In this document: positions 48,390-56,259 of the stretch, one piece after another
Numbering within the stretch: the stretch's first letter is position 1
Layout of the letters: every line of letters starts with the position of its first letter
Assembly: GCF_900323885.1 (NCBI RefSeq)
Contig: NZ_OOHJ01000018.1
Coordinates: forward strand, 2,839,001-2,903,000
Source: [Actinomadura] parvosata subsp. kistnae
GTDB taxonomy: Bacteria; Actinomycetota; Actinomycetes; Streptosporangiales; Streptosporangiaceae
Direction of reading: 5' to 3'
Length of the DNA: 64,000 nt
Made by a program: the position numbers and the translations under genes
The notes under the pieces: generated by a model
What the model saw: only the letters and a program-made list of their open reading frames with translations
Told to the model about the DNA's origin: nothing
Databases searched by the model: none

Positions 48390-49601
48390 ATGACCGACCA
48401 CCCGCCCGGCGCGGACCTGCTGGACCGGCTGCGCGCCGCCCTGACCCGCTACGTCATCCTGCCGCGTCCTGAGGCCGCCGACGCCGTAACCTTGTGGATC
48501 GCCGCCAGTCACGCGCAACCCGCCTGGCCGCACGCCCCGCGCCTGGTCATCCGCGGCCCCGAGAAGCGATGCGGCAAATCCCGGCTCCTCGACATCGTCG
48601 AGGCCACCTGCCACGCGCCGTTCATCACCGTCAACTCCAGCCCGGCCGCGGTCTACCGGTCCATCTCCGACGACCCGCCCACCCTGCTGGTCGATGAGGC
48701 CGACACCATCTTCGGCCCCAAGGCAGACGGCAACGAAGACCTGCGCGGCCTACTCAACGCCGGCCACCAGCGCAACCGGCCGGCCAAACGCTACGACGCC
48801 GCCGCCAACCGCGTGGAAAGCATTCCGACCTTCGCCATGGCCGCCCTCGCGGGCATCGGCGCCATGCCCGACACCATCGAAGACCGCGCCATCGTCATCC
48901 GCATGCGCCGCCGCGGCCCCGGCGAGAAAGCCGCCCCCTACCGGCACCGCCGCGACCGCACCCCGCTGCGCGACCTGGCCGCCGCCCTCAACCAATGGCT
49001 CCGCGCCGACCTGCCCCGTCTGGAGGAGGCCCAACCCGCCATGCCCGTCGAAGACCGTGCCGCTGACACCTGGGAACCCCTGGTCATCGTCGCCGACCAC
49101 GCCGGCGGCACCTGGCCCGAACGCGCCCGCGCCGCCGCCCTCACCCTCACCGCCGAAGCCGACGACCACGGCCGGCCCTCACCCGGGCTGCGCCTGCTCA
49201 CCGACTGCCGCACCGCGTTCGGTACCGACACCGCCCTGCCCACCGCGATGCTGCTGGAACGGCTCAAGGCCAACCCGGAAGCCGAATGGCACGAGCACGG
49301 ACCGGCCGGCCTGACCGCGATGAAGCTCGGCACCATGCTGCGCGAATACGACATCCGCTCCGACACCATCCGCTTCCCCAAGCCGGTCGGGCAGGCCAAG
49401 GGCTACCACCGCGCCGACTTCGCCGACGCCTGGGCACGCTACTGCCCGCCCATCGAGCCCGCCCCGGACCGCGACGACGACCCCGGCGAGGCCGCCGACA
49501 ACGGCGAAGTCGTGCACTTCGGGAGGGGAAGCCGTACCAGCCGTACCAGCCTCGAATCCCCAGGTCAAAGCGGTACGGCTTGCACCCCTGGTACGGCTTG
49601 A
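48390..49601 (+). CDS. DUF3631 helicase-like replication protein
   Basis: The 403-residue protein has a P-loop GPEKRCGKSRLLD near residue 55, Walker B TLLVDEADTIFG near 98 and an arginine-rich ENDGR-like region (TIEDRAIVIRMRRRG), followed by the DUF3631 domain. It follows the prim-pol gene by 25 bp and probably unwinds DNA for it, the usual pair in prim-pol type AICEs. The last codons (GRGSRTSRTS) are made of the octamer repeats of the presumed origin. Confidence 0.82.
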   Translation: MTDHPPGADLLDRLRAALTRYVILPRPEAADAVTLWIAASHAQPAWPHAPRLVIRGPEKRCGKSRLLDIVEATCHAPFITVNSSPAAVYRSISDDPPTLLVDEADTIFGPKADGNEDLRGLLNAGHQRNRPAKRYDAAANRVESIPTFAMAALAGIGAMPDTIEDRAIVIRMRRRGPGEKAAPYRHRRDRTPLRDLAAALNQWLRADLPRLEEAQPAMPVEDRAADTWEPLVIVADHAGGTWPERARAAALTLTAEADDHGRPSPGLRLLTDCRTAFGTDTALPTAMLLERLKANPEAEWHEHGPAGLTAMKLGTMLREYDIRSDTIRFPKPVGQAKGYHRADFADAWARYCPPIEPAPDRDDDPGEAADNGEVVHFGRGSRTSRTSLESPGQSGTACTPGTA

Positions 49602-49668
49602 GCCGTACCACCCAAAAAGCCGTACCGGTCCTGACCAGCAAAAACGAGGCTGGTACGGCTGGTACGGC
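49531..49668. repeat. Eight GCCGTACC octamers, candidate AICE origin
   Basis: GCCGTACC occurs at 49531, 49540, 49602 and 49619, and its complement GGTACGGC at 49572, 49590, 49652 and 49661. The array spans the end of the helicase-like gene and the gap before xis. Mixed orientation and density mark it as binding sites of the replication protein or a control region of xis/int. Confidence 0.7.
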
Positions 49669-49734
49669 TACCCCCCTCACAACGCGCATCCACCTGCCTG
49701 AGTCGATCACAGAAACTCGGAAGGAAACACGCTC

Positions 49735-49926
49735 ATGGCGACCACTGCAGGCAAGCCCATGACCGTCACCGACCTCTGCACTGAACTTGGCATAGCCCGC
49801 TCCACCTTCTACGACTGGCGTCAGAAGGGCCGCGCCCCGCGCTGCATCAAGCTGCCCAACGGCGACCTTCGCATCCGCCGCATCGACTACGAGCGCTGGC
49901 TGGCCAGCCTGGAGGTTGCCGCCTGA
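49735..49926 (+). CDS. xis: Excisionase (AlpA/MerR-type HTH)
   Basis: The 63-residue protein has one winged helix: MTVTDLCTELGIARSTFYDW, RQKGRAPRCIKLPNGDLRIRRIDYERWLASL. The ending R-x-x-Y-E-R-W-L is typical of AICE excisionases. Its stop overlaps the integrase ATG (TGATG), so the two are made together. It should bend attL/attR DNA to direct excision. Confidence 0.9.
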   Translation: MATTAGKPMTVTDLCTELGIARSTFYDWRQKGRAPRCIKLPNGDLRIRRIDYERWLASLEVAA

Positions 49927-51374
49927 TGAGTGACACGACCTTCAACGTTCGCGTATTCAAGACCGAGAGGCGGAAGAACGCAAAGGGCGTGGTCACCTCA
50001 TACCGCGTTCTATGGCAGACCAACGGTTTGAACTGGAAGAGGTCATTCCAGAAGGAAGCTCAAGCGGACGCATTTCGCAGCAAGCTGGTCACCGCCGCAA
50101 GAAACGGTGAGCCGTTCAGCCTGACCACGGGAGAACCCATCTCGTGGGCGCGCGCCGACCGGCCGGACATGAGCTGGTACCGATTCGCCTGCAAGTTCGT
50201 AGACATGAAGTGGACCGACGCGTCCGCCAAGCACCGCGCCGGCATCGCCTACGCCCTCACCATGGCCACGTTCGGCATGCTCGACAGCAGCACGTACCCA
50301 TACGACGCGCGGGACATCAGGACTGCGCTTCGGCGGTGGGGATTCAACACCAAAGCGCGTCCCAGGTGTCCGAGCGGGACGCGCGAGATCCTCGAATGGG
50401 TAGAAAGGCACTCCCTTCGGGTTTCGGCCTTGTCCATGGCGGTCACCGCCCGAGCAATGCTCAACGCCGCCACGACGAGACTGGACGGAAAACGCGTGGC
50501 CGCCACGTCCAACCGGCGACACCGCGTGATCCTCACCAACGCCATGACCTACGCTGTGGAACTCAAACTGCTGGACAAGAACCCCATCCCAGACCTCAAG
50601 TGGAAAGTCGTCAAGACGACCTTTCAAGTAGACCGGCGCTCCGTGGTCAATCCTGACCAAGCCCGCGCCCTGCTCGCTGCAGTGGAGCGACAGAAGCCGA
50701 GTGGTGCTCTACTCATGCCCTTCTTCGCGGCGCTCTACTTCGCAGGGCTACGGCCCGAAGAGGCCGTCAATCTGAGAGAGAAGGAGATGACTCTGCCCGA
50801 CGCGGCCGACACCTGGGGAGAGTTCTACCTGACCAGCGCGACACCAGACGCCGGTAAGGAGTGGACCGACACCGGAGATCAGCGCGATACGCGTGGCCTC
50901 AAGCACCGCGCCGAGGGAGAAACCCGTTCTGTCCCGTGTCCGCCCGAGCTGGTGGCCATTCTTCGCAAGCATCTCAAGGAGAACGGCACCGGTCCCGCGG
51001 GGCGCGTGTTCTACGGGACCCACGGTGGCGTGCTGGCCACGAGCACCATCAAACGAATCTGGGACAAGGCGCGCAAGGAGGCGCTGACCTCAGAGGAGTA
51101 CGCATCACCGCTGGCCAAGCGCCCTTACGACCTACGGCACGCCTGTCTCTCCACCTGGCTCAACGCTGGCGTCTCACCCAAGCAGGTTGCCGAGTGGGCA
51201 GGCAACAGTGTGGAGATCCTGCACCGCACCTACGAGAAGTGCCTCGTGGGCCATGACGAGATAGCCATGCGCCGGATCGCCGAAGTTCTGGGCCCCATCC
51301 CTCGGGAAGGCATTGGGAAGGATCACCCGGAGACGACCGGCGAGAACCGGACGCAGCCGGACAGCGAGAGGTGA
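49926..51374 (+). CDS. int: Tyrosine recombinase (AICE integrase)
   Basis: The 482-residue protein has an N-terminal arm-binding domain (YRVLWQTNGLNWKRSFQKEA), a core-binding domain and a catalytic domain. Catalytic residues are Arg in YFAGLRPEEAV, Arg in RPYDLRHACLS and the Tyr nucleophile in HRTYEKCLVG. As in many AICE integrases the HxxR His is Tyr and the later His is Asn (AGNSVEIL). It lies 55 bp from its target tRNA-Arg gene. A terminator hairpin follows the stop. Confidence 0.93.
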   Translation: MSDTTFNVRVFKTERRKNAKGVVTSYRVLWQTNGLNWKRSFQKEAQADAFRSKLVTAARNGEPFSLTTGEPISWARADRPDMSWYRFACKFVDMKWTDASAKHRAGIAYALTMATFGMLDSSTYPYDARDIRTALRRWGFNTKARPRCPSGTREILEWVERHSLRVSALSMAVTARAMLNAATTRLDGKRVAATSNRRHRVILTNAMTYAVELKLLDKNPIPDLKWKVVKTTFQVDRRSVVNPDQARALLAAVERQKPSGALLMPFFAALYFAGLRPEEAVNLREKEMTLPDAADTWGEFYLTSATPDAGKEWTDTGDQRDTRGLKHRAEGETRSVPCPPELVAILRKHLKENGTGPAGRVFYGTHGGVLATSTIKRIWDKARKEALTSEEYASPLAKRPYDLRHACLSTWLNAGVSPKQVAEWAGNSVEILHRTYEKCLVGHDEIAMRRIAEVLGPIPREGIGKDHPETTGENRTQPDSER

Positions 51375-51386
51375 TCGAACAACGAA

Positions 51387-51421
51387 AAAGCCCTGGTCAT
51401 CGAGGTGATGACCAGGGCTTT
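51387..51421. terminator. Bidirectional terminator between int and tRNA-Arg
   Basis: AAAGCCCTGGTCATC (51387-51401) and its exact complement (51407-51421) form a 15-bp stem with a five-base loop, flanked by A-rich and T-rich ends. It ends int on one strand and the tRNA on the other, and belongs to the element. Confidence 0.85.
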
Positions 51422-51426
51422 CGCCT

Positions 51427-51470
51427 TGCGCGGCCGAGAGGACTCGAACCCCTAACCTTCTGATCCGTAG
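51427..51470. repeat. Right attachment site (attachment repeat inside intact tRNA)
   Basis: This is the second 44-bp copy identical to 35765-35808. It joins the chromosomal 5' half of the tRNA at 51471-51501 and restores an intact gene. The 3' half therefore now comes from the element. Confidence 0.93.
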
Positions 51471-51501
51471 TCAGATGCTCTATCCATTGAGCTACGGCCG
51501 C
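51429..51501 (-). tRNA. tRNA-Arg (anticodon ACG)
   Basis: The minus strand folds into a full cloverleaf: acceptor GCGGCCG/CGGCCGC, D-stem GCTC/GAGC, anticodon stem TCTGA/TCAGA with loop CTACGGA (anticodon ACG), and T-arm AGGGG-TTCGAGT-CCTCT. The discriminator base is G and CCA is not encoded. It is the integration target of the AICE. Confidence 0.96.
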
Positions 51502-51651
51502 TCGCTGCGTAAGCAAGCATAGCGGGTTCTGAGGAGTACCTCGAACCAGAAACGGCAATCATGGGGTCGCTGGTCCGGGGTTGGGGGGTGTGCCGGGTGG
51601 TCGTGGAGGGGTGATCGGGGTTTTGACCTGGGGTTAGGGTCCCTACGTGGG
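51502..51651. other. Intergenic, no feature recognised
   Basis: This region lies upstream of the tRNA gene and should carry its promoter. No clear consensus or gene is seen. Confidence 0.4.
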
Positions 51652-52038
51652 CTAGGTGTCGAGTTTCTTGGCCAGGCGTTCGATGACCTGTGCCAGGTCG
51701 GTCAGTCTGCGGTGGACGGAGTGGTGCTGGTCCTGGATCTGGCCGCGGAGCTTCGAGAAGTGGTCGTTCGACTGTCTGCGGAAGCCGCCGATCTCGTCGT
51801 TCAGGGCGGAGACGTCTTGGGACAGTTCGGCCCGGAGCTCTGTGATGGTGGTGAGGTCGGCCGGGGTGCCGACGAGTGGGGTGTCCTCCAGTGGGGTGCA
51901 GTTCTGTGCCGGGATGGTCATGCGGCGGCGTCGTGCCCTCTTGCGACGGCGGCCGGAGGTGGCCCTGCCGGCGCGCGCGGTTGCTTCGAGGGCGTCCACA
52001 CGGAGCTTCAGCGTGCGAATCTCCGCTTCTATGTTCAC
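51652..52038 (-). CDS. Coiled-coil hypothetical protein
   Basis: The 128-residue protein has a short N-terminal coiled coil (MNIEAEIRTLKLRVDALEAT), a very basic middle (SGRRRKRARRRRM) and a long C-terminal coiled coil (TELRAELSQDVSALNDEIGG, then HRRLTDLAQVIERLAKKLDT). It has no other domain. It lies alone beside the tRNA-Arg gene. DNA binding by the basic patch is possible. Confidence 0.65.
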   Translation of the reverse strand: MNIEAEIRTLKLRVDALEATARAGRATSGRRRKRARRRRMTIPAQNCTPLEDTPLVGTPADLTTITELRAELSQDVSALNDEIGGFRRQSNDHFSKLRGQIQDQHHSVHRRLTDLAQVIERLAKKLDT

Positions 52039-52177
52039 GTGCCCCTACCCCTTGCGGTAGCTGGAAGGGATCCCTTGGGTCCGGCTGCTGTCCGGGGCCC
52101 GGGTCCCACGAATCGTGAGCACATCGTCGCAATGAGTGTGCGGTTGGGGAAACCCCTCTCGTCGAGCGGGTGGAGAG

Positions 52178-52279
52178 TTATGCACGACCGGTGTGGATGA
52201 ACTCCTCATGGTGGGGCTTCCGGTCGCAGGAGCTGTGGATAAGTCGTTGTCCGCGGATACATCGAAGGGTGTATCCACA
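52178..52279. promoter_or_regulatory. Cluster of DnaA-box-like sites upstream of a two-component system
   Basis: TGTGGATAA at 52234-52242 is a perfect DnaA box (TTATCCACA on the other strand). Near matches are TTATGCACG (52178), TGTGGATGA (52192) and GTATCCACA (52271). GGATACA (52255-52261) and TGTATCC (52270-52276) also form an inverted repeat. The rest of the 292-bp gap holds no gene. Confidence 0.45.
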
Positions 52280-52330
52280 GGAGGACCTTCGTAGGAGGGA
52301 GCGGCGGGCGGGAGGTGGTGGGATGAGGGC

Positions 52331-53469
52331 ATGAAACAGGTGGTGCTGGGGGCCGGGCTCGCCTTCGCGGTGGGGGTGGTGCTGATCGCGGGCGAGTCCT
52401 ATGTGCATCGCGGGGTGCCGGAGTGGGTGTTGTGCGTGCCGCTGGCATTCACTTGTGCGGGGGTTCTGGTGCGGCAGCGGGCTCCCCTGGCCTCTCTGGG
52501 GCTGGGGTGGTCGGGGTGGTGATCGACGGGTTCGTGGGGCCGTCCCTGGGGACGGTGCTGGTCTTCACCGACAATCTGTACGCCGCCGCGCTCTACGGCC
52601 CGGCCCGGTTCGCGCGGGTGCTGCTCGGCGTCACCGGGGTGCTGGCCGTGGTGGCCGGGGCCGTGGCGGGGTTCGTGATGGCGGACTGGCGGATGCTGGC
52701 CGTCATGGGGGTGCAGGCCGGGCTGGTGCTCGTCACGCCGGTCACCACGGCGGTCGTGCTGCGGGAGCAGCGGGACCGGGCGGCGGCCGAGAGGGTGCGT
52801 GCCGAGCAGGTGGCCCGGCTCAGCGAGCTGGATCGGCAGGCGGCGGTCGCCGCCGAGCGCACGCGGATGGCGCGCGAGCTGCACGACATGATCGCCAACC
52901 ACTTCAGTGCCATCGCGATCCAGTCCACTGCCGCGCTCTCGCGTAAGGATCTCGATCGGGAGACCGTGCGGCGGGTGATGGAGTCCGTACGGGAGAACAG
53001 CGTCCAGGGGATGGCCGAGATGCGGGCCATGATCGGGCTGCTGCGGCAGGAGGGGGACGAGGGTGAGCCCACCCGGCCTCGGCTGGCCGATGCGGAGACC
53101 CTGGTCGAGCGGGTGCTGGAGGCCGGGATGGCGGTGGAGCTGCGGGTCGAGGGGGAGGCTCGGGAGCTGCCGGCGGCCGTCGATCTCGCCGGATACCGGA
53201 TCTTGCAGGAGTCGCTCACCAACGCGCTCAAGCACGGGGAGCCGCCTGTGTCGGTGGCCGTCGTGTACGAGGGTGAGCAGGTGCGCGTGAGCGTGGAGAA
53301 CGGCCTGGGCGAGGGGCGGCGGGAGGCGGGGCTGCCGGGGGCCGGGGCGGGGCTCATCGGGATGCGGGAGCGGGCCTCGCTGGTCGGAGGCCTGTTCGAC
53401 GCGGGGGAAGTCCGGGATGAAGGGCGGTGGCGGGTTTCGGCCGTCCTCCCCACGGCTGTGGAGGTTTAG
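52331..53469 (+). CDS. NarL-type sensor histidine kinase, frameshifted near the N-terminus
   Basis: The first frame from ATG 52331 encodes membrane helices (VVLGAGLAFAVGVVLIAGES, then VLCVPLAFTCAGVLV) and stops at 52522. The neighbouring frame picks up at VGVVIDGFVGPSLG and continues through two more helices, the HisKA_3 motif RTRMARELHDMIANHFSAIA with the phospho-His, and an HATPase with ILQESLTNALKHG and GAGLIGMRERA to 53469. One missing G in the G-rich run near 52499-52508 explains the break; restored, the protein has about 379 residues. Its partner is the regulator at 53528. Confidence 0.82.
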
Positions 53470-53527
53470 CGGGGCTGGTCTTTCTCCGGCTGTCGGCGTG
53501 CGGTGGAGTGGATGAAGGTGGTGGCTG

Positions 53528-54172
53528 GTGACGGTCAGGGTGCTGGTGGCCGACGATCACGCGGCGGTCCGGGCCGGGATCGTGCTGATCCTGGACGGGA
53601 CGGACGACATCGAGGTCGTGGGCGAGGCGGGAGACGGGGAGCAGGCGGTCGCCATGGCTCGGGAGCTGCGGCCCGATGTCGTGCTGATGGACGTGCGGAT
53701 GCCGCGGCTCGATGGGATTTCCGCCACGCGGGAGCTGGCGGGTGTCTGTGACGTGCTGATCCTGACGACGTTCGATGTCGATGAGTACGTGTTCGGGGCG
53801 TTGCGGGCCGGGGCGGCCGGGTTCCTGCTGAAGAACACCGAGGCCGAGGCGTTGGTCGAGGCGGTCCGGGTGGTGGCTCGGGGGGATGGGCTCATCTCGC
53901 CCGGGGTCACGCGGAGGCTGATCGCGGCCTTTGCCGAGCAGGCGCCTGTCGCGCGGCGGGAGGTGGGGGCCGAACCGGGTGGGCCGGCGGAGCTGACTCC
54001 CCGGGAGAGGGAGGTGCTGGCCTGTATCGGGCGGGGGTTGTCCAACGCTGAGATCGCCAAGGAGCTGGACATGGCGGAGGCCACTACCAAGACGCATGTC
54101 AGCCGGGTGCTGAACAAGCTGGGGCTGAAGAGCCGGGTGCAGGCGGCGATCTACTACTCGGAGGGGCTGTAG
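53528..54172 (+). CDS. NarL/LuxR-family response regulator
   Basis: The 214-residue protein (GTG start) has a receiver domain with acidic pair VADDHAAVR, phospho-acceptor Asp in VVLMDVRMP, conserved Thr in LILTTFDVDEYV and Lys in GFLLKNT. The C-terminal LuxR helix-turn-helix is LTPREREVLACIGRGLSNAEIAKELDMAEATTKTHVSRVLNKLGL in outline. It forms a two-component system with the kinase ending 58 bp upstream. The target genes are unknown. Confidence 0.93.
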   Translation: MTVRVLVADDHAAVRAGIVLILDGTDDIEVVGEAGDGEQAVAMARELRPDVVLMDVRMPRLDGISATRELAGVCDVLILTTFDVDEYVFGALRAGAAGFLLKNTEAEALVEAVRVVARGDGLISPGVTRRLIAAFAEQAPVARREVGAEPGGPAELTPREREVLACIGRGLSNAEIAKELDMAEATTKTHVSRVLNKLGLKSRVQAAIYYSEGL

Positions 54173-54261
54173 AGGGGGCGGGCGGTGATGTGGTGGGGTG
54201 TTGATCCGATGGCAATCTCGGGTGCCTAGTCTGATCATGACTAGAGGGGTAGACCAAGCCA

Positions 54262-55521
54262 ATGAGTACAACGCCACCACCTTCGCCGCCCGAAGAGCCT
54301 GACGACGCATCAGGGGCCGGGGCGGCGCCGGATGAGGGATCGGGGACTCCGCCGTCGGCTGCTCCTCCGGGCGGGAGGCCGGAGCCGGTGTTCATGCCGC
54401 CTCCGGGGCTGGACGGCGGTGAAGGCGAGGTGGCGGATTCCGAAGGCCGGAGCGAGCGAGGTCAGGGCCAGCCGGGCCAAGGCGAGCGGGGTCAGGGCGA
54501 GCGTGGGCCGGGCCAGCCGGGTCTCGGCGAGCGAGGTCAGAGCGAGCCAGGGCAGGGGCAACCGGAGCAACCGGGGCAGCTGGGGCATGGGCATGGTGGG
54601 CGGCCGTTGTTCCTGCCGCCGGATGCGGGGCCTGGGAGCCCTGCCCGAGAGGGGGTGTCTCGGGGACAGGAGCTGCCGTGGGAGCCGCCTTCGGGGCAGC
54701 CCGCTCAAGGCGGGTCGTCGTCTCACGGCTGGGCGCAGGGTCAAACGCACGGGCAGGGGCAGGGCCAGGGGCCTTATGGGGGTGTGCCGTCTCAGGGGCA
54801 GCCGTCGTACGGGGCTGGTGCGGGGCAGTCGCCGTATGAGGGCGGCCTGGGGGAGGGGCAGCCCGGGGCTGGAGCGGGGCAGCCGCAGCAAGGCAGTGGC
54901 CCAGGGCAAGGGCAGGCGCCATACGGGGTGCCGGATCAGGGGCAGCAGCCGTACGGAGGGGTTCTGGGGCAGCCGCCGTACGGGACGGGTCCCGGGCAGG
55001 GGCAGCCGCAGTACGGTGGGCAGTCCCAGCACGGTGGGCAGCCGCAGTACGGCGGGCAGCCCCAGTACGAAGGGCAGTCGCAGTACGGCGGGCAGCCTCA
55101 GTACGAGGGGCAAGGGCATGGTGGGCAGCCGTACGGTGGGCCGCTGCCCTACGGTGGGGGGCCGGGGTACGGGCCGGGAAGTGGTGGGTATGCGCCGCCG
55201 CCCCCACCCCCGAGCAGCGGCTCCACGGGCATGCTCATCGGCATGCTGTTCGCCGGTCTGGCGATCTACAGCGTCCTCAACCTCGTGGTCGGCTTCTTCC
55301 TGTTCTTCGCCGCCATGGGCGCCAGCGGCAGCGCCAACCCGTACTTGGCGGCGGGTGCCGTGATCCTGGCGGTGGCCGGGCTAGGGGCGGGGGTCGGGTT
55401 GTGTTTTGTGCGGAAGCCGTGGAGCAGGGGCCTGGGTCTGGGATTGATGATCGGCTGGGCGTTGTGGTCGATCCTTTCTGCGGGGATCTGCACCGGTCTG
55501 AACCCGAGCCTGTACGGCTGA
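54262..55521 (+). CDS. Membrane protein with a long Gln/Gly/Tyr-rich low-complexity domain
   Basis: The 419-residue protein has about 310 residues of low complexity, first GQGERGQGERGPGQPG-like, then PYGG/QPQYGGQ repeats, and a Pro-rich PPPPPPSS hinge. Three or four membrane helices follow (MLIGMLFAGLAIYSVLNLVV and beyond). The repeats resemble prion-like or elastin-like disordered regions. The gene is six bases before the Lgt-like gene, so they may be co-expressed. The function is unknown. Confidence 0.75.
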   Translation: MSTTPPPSPPEEPDDASGAGAAPDEGSGTPPSAAPPGGRPEPVFMPPPGLDGGEGEVADSEGRSERGQGQPGQGERGQGERGPGQPGLGERGQSEPGQGQPEQPGQLGHGHGGRPLFLPPDAGPGSPAREGVSRGQELPWEPPSGQPAQGGSSSHGWAQGQTHGQGQGQGPYGGVPSQGQPSYGAGAGQSPYEGGLGEGQPGAGAGQPQQGSGPGQGQAPYGVPDQGQQPYGGVLGQPPYGTGPGQGQPQYGGQSQHGGQPQYGGQPQYEGQSQYGGQPQYEGQGHGGQPYGGPLPYGGGPGYGPGSGGYAPPPPPPSSGSTGMLIGMLFAGLAIYSVLNLVVGFFLFFAAMGASGSANPYLAAGAVILAVAGLGAGVGLCFVRKPWSRGLGLGLMIGWALWSILSAGICTGLNPSLYG

Positions 55522-55527
55522 CGGCCC

Positions 55528-56259
55528 ATGCCCTATCACGAGATCTTCGTCGGACTGGGTGTGGCGGTGGCGGCCGTCGTCTTCGTCCGGGAGGCGCGCA
55601 GGCGTGGCGCGCTCAACGAGCAGTCGCTGATCGCGGTGGCGGGCGCGCTGGTGGGCGGCGCGATCGGGATGCGGCTGGCGGGCTGGATGGAGACGCTGGA
55701 GCTGCAGAGCCTGTGGCTGTACGGGTCGAGGAGCATCCTGGGCGGCCTGACCGGCGCGTACGTGGGCGTGCTGGTGGCCAAGCGGATCATCGGCTACAAG
55801 GAGCGGACGGGCGACCTGTTCGCCCCGGCGGTGGCGCTCGGGATGGCGGTGGGCCGGATCGGCTGCCATCTGACGGAGGCGCCGGGCCGGCCGACGGACC
55901 TGCCGTGGGGTGTGCACGCCCCGCCGACGACCCCCGAGTGCCCGGGTTGTCTCACGGGCCAGGCGATGCACCCGTCGTTCATCTACGAGATCATCTTCCA
56001 GCTCGCCGCGTTCGCCGCGCTCCTGTGGGCGCGCGAGCGGCTGACCCGGCCGGGTGAGCTGTTCACGCTGTACGTCGCCGGGTACGCCGTCTTCCGCTTC
56101 CTCGTCGAGTTCACCAGGGCGAACGAGACGGTGTGGCTCGACCTGACGAGGCCGCAGTGGTTCCTGATCCCGGGGATGCTGCTGCTCGCCGTCCGGCTCG
56201 GCTACGGCTGGCGGCGCGGCCACTACGCACCCCTCTTCGGACGAAAGGTCATGACATGA
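55528..56259 (+). CDS. Lgt-like (prolipoprotein diacylglyceryl transferase family) membrane protein
   Basis: The 243-residue polytopic protein follows the Lgt plan: GGAIGMRLAGWME, SRSILGGLTGAYVGVL, AVALGMAVGRIGCHLTEAP in the place of the Lgt signature, PWGVHAPP, HPSFIYEIIFQ and FRFLVEFTR. The central N-G-E of true Lgt (RIGNFING) is changed to RIGCHLTE, so it may act on another substrate. Its stop overlaps the ATG of a radical SAM enzyme, which hints at a lipid-related pathway. Confidence 0.8.
   Translation: MPYHEIFVGLGVAVAAVVFVREARRRGALNEQSLIAVAGALVGGAIGMRLAGWMETLELQSLWLYGSRSILGGLTGAYVGVLVAKRIIGYKERTGDLFAPAVALGMAVGRIGCHLTEAPGRPTDLPWGVHAPPTTPECPGCLTGQAMHPSFIYEIIFQLAAFAALLWARERLTRPGELFTLYVAGYAVFRFLVEFTRANETVWLDLTRPQWFLIPGMLLLAVRLGYGWRRGHYAPLFGRKVMT

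Larger units (their letters stand above)
35765..51470. mobile_element. AICE integrated in tRNA-Arg(ACG), 15.7 kb
   Basis: A 44-bp direct repeat of the tRNA 3' half (35765-35808 and 51427-51470) bounds a complete actinomycete integrative and conjugative element. Module order from the right end is integrase, excisionase, DUF3631 and primase-polymerase replication genes, DpdA-like protein, ssb, clt-like repeats, TraB/FtsK translocase, small spread-type proteins and WhiB. A cargo pair of lower GC lies by the left end. A single FtsK-type translocase without relaxase implies transfer of double-stranded DNA, as known for this class. Confidence 0.93.
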
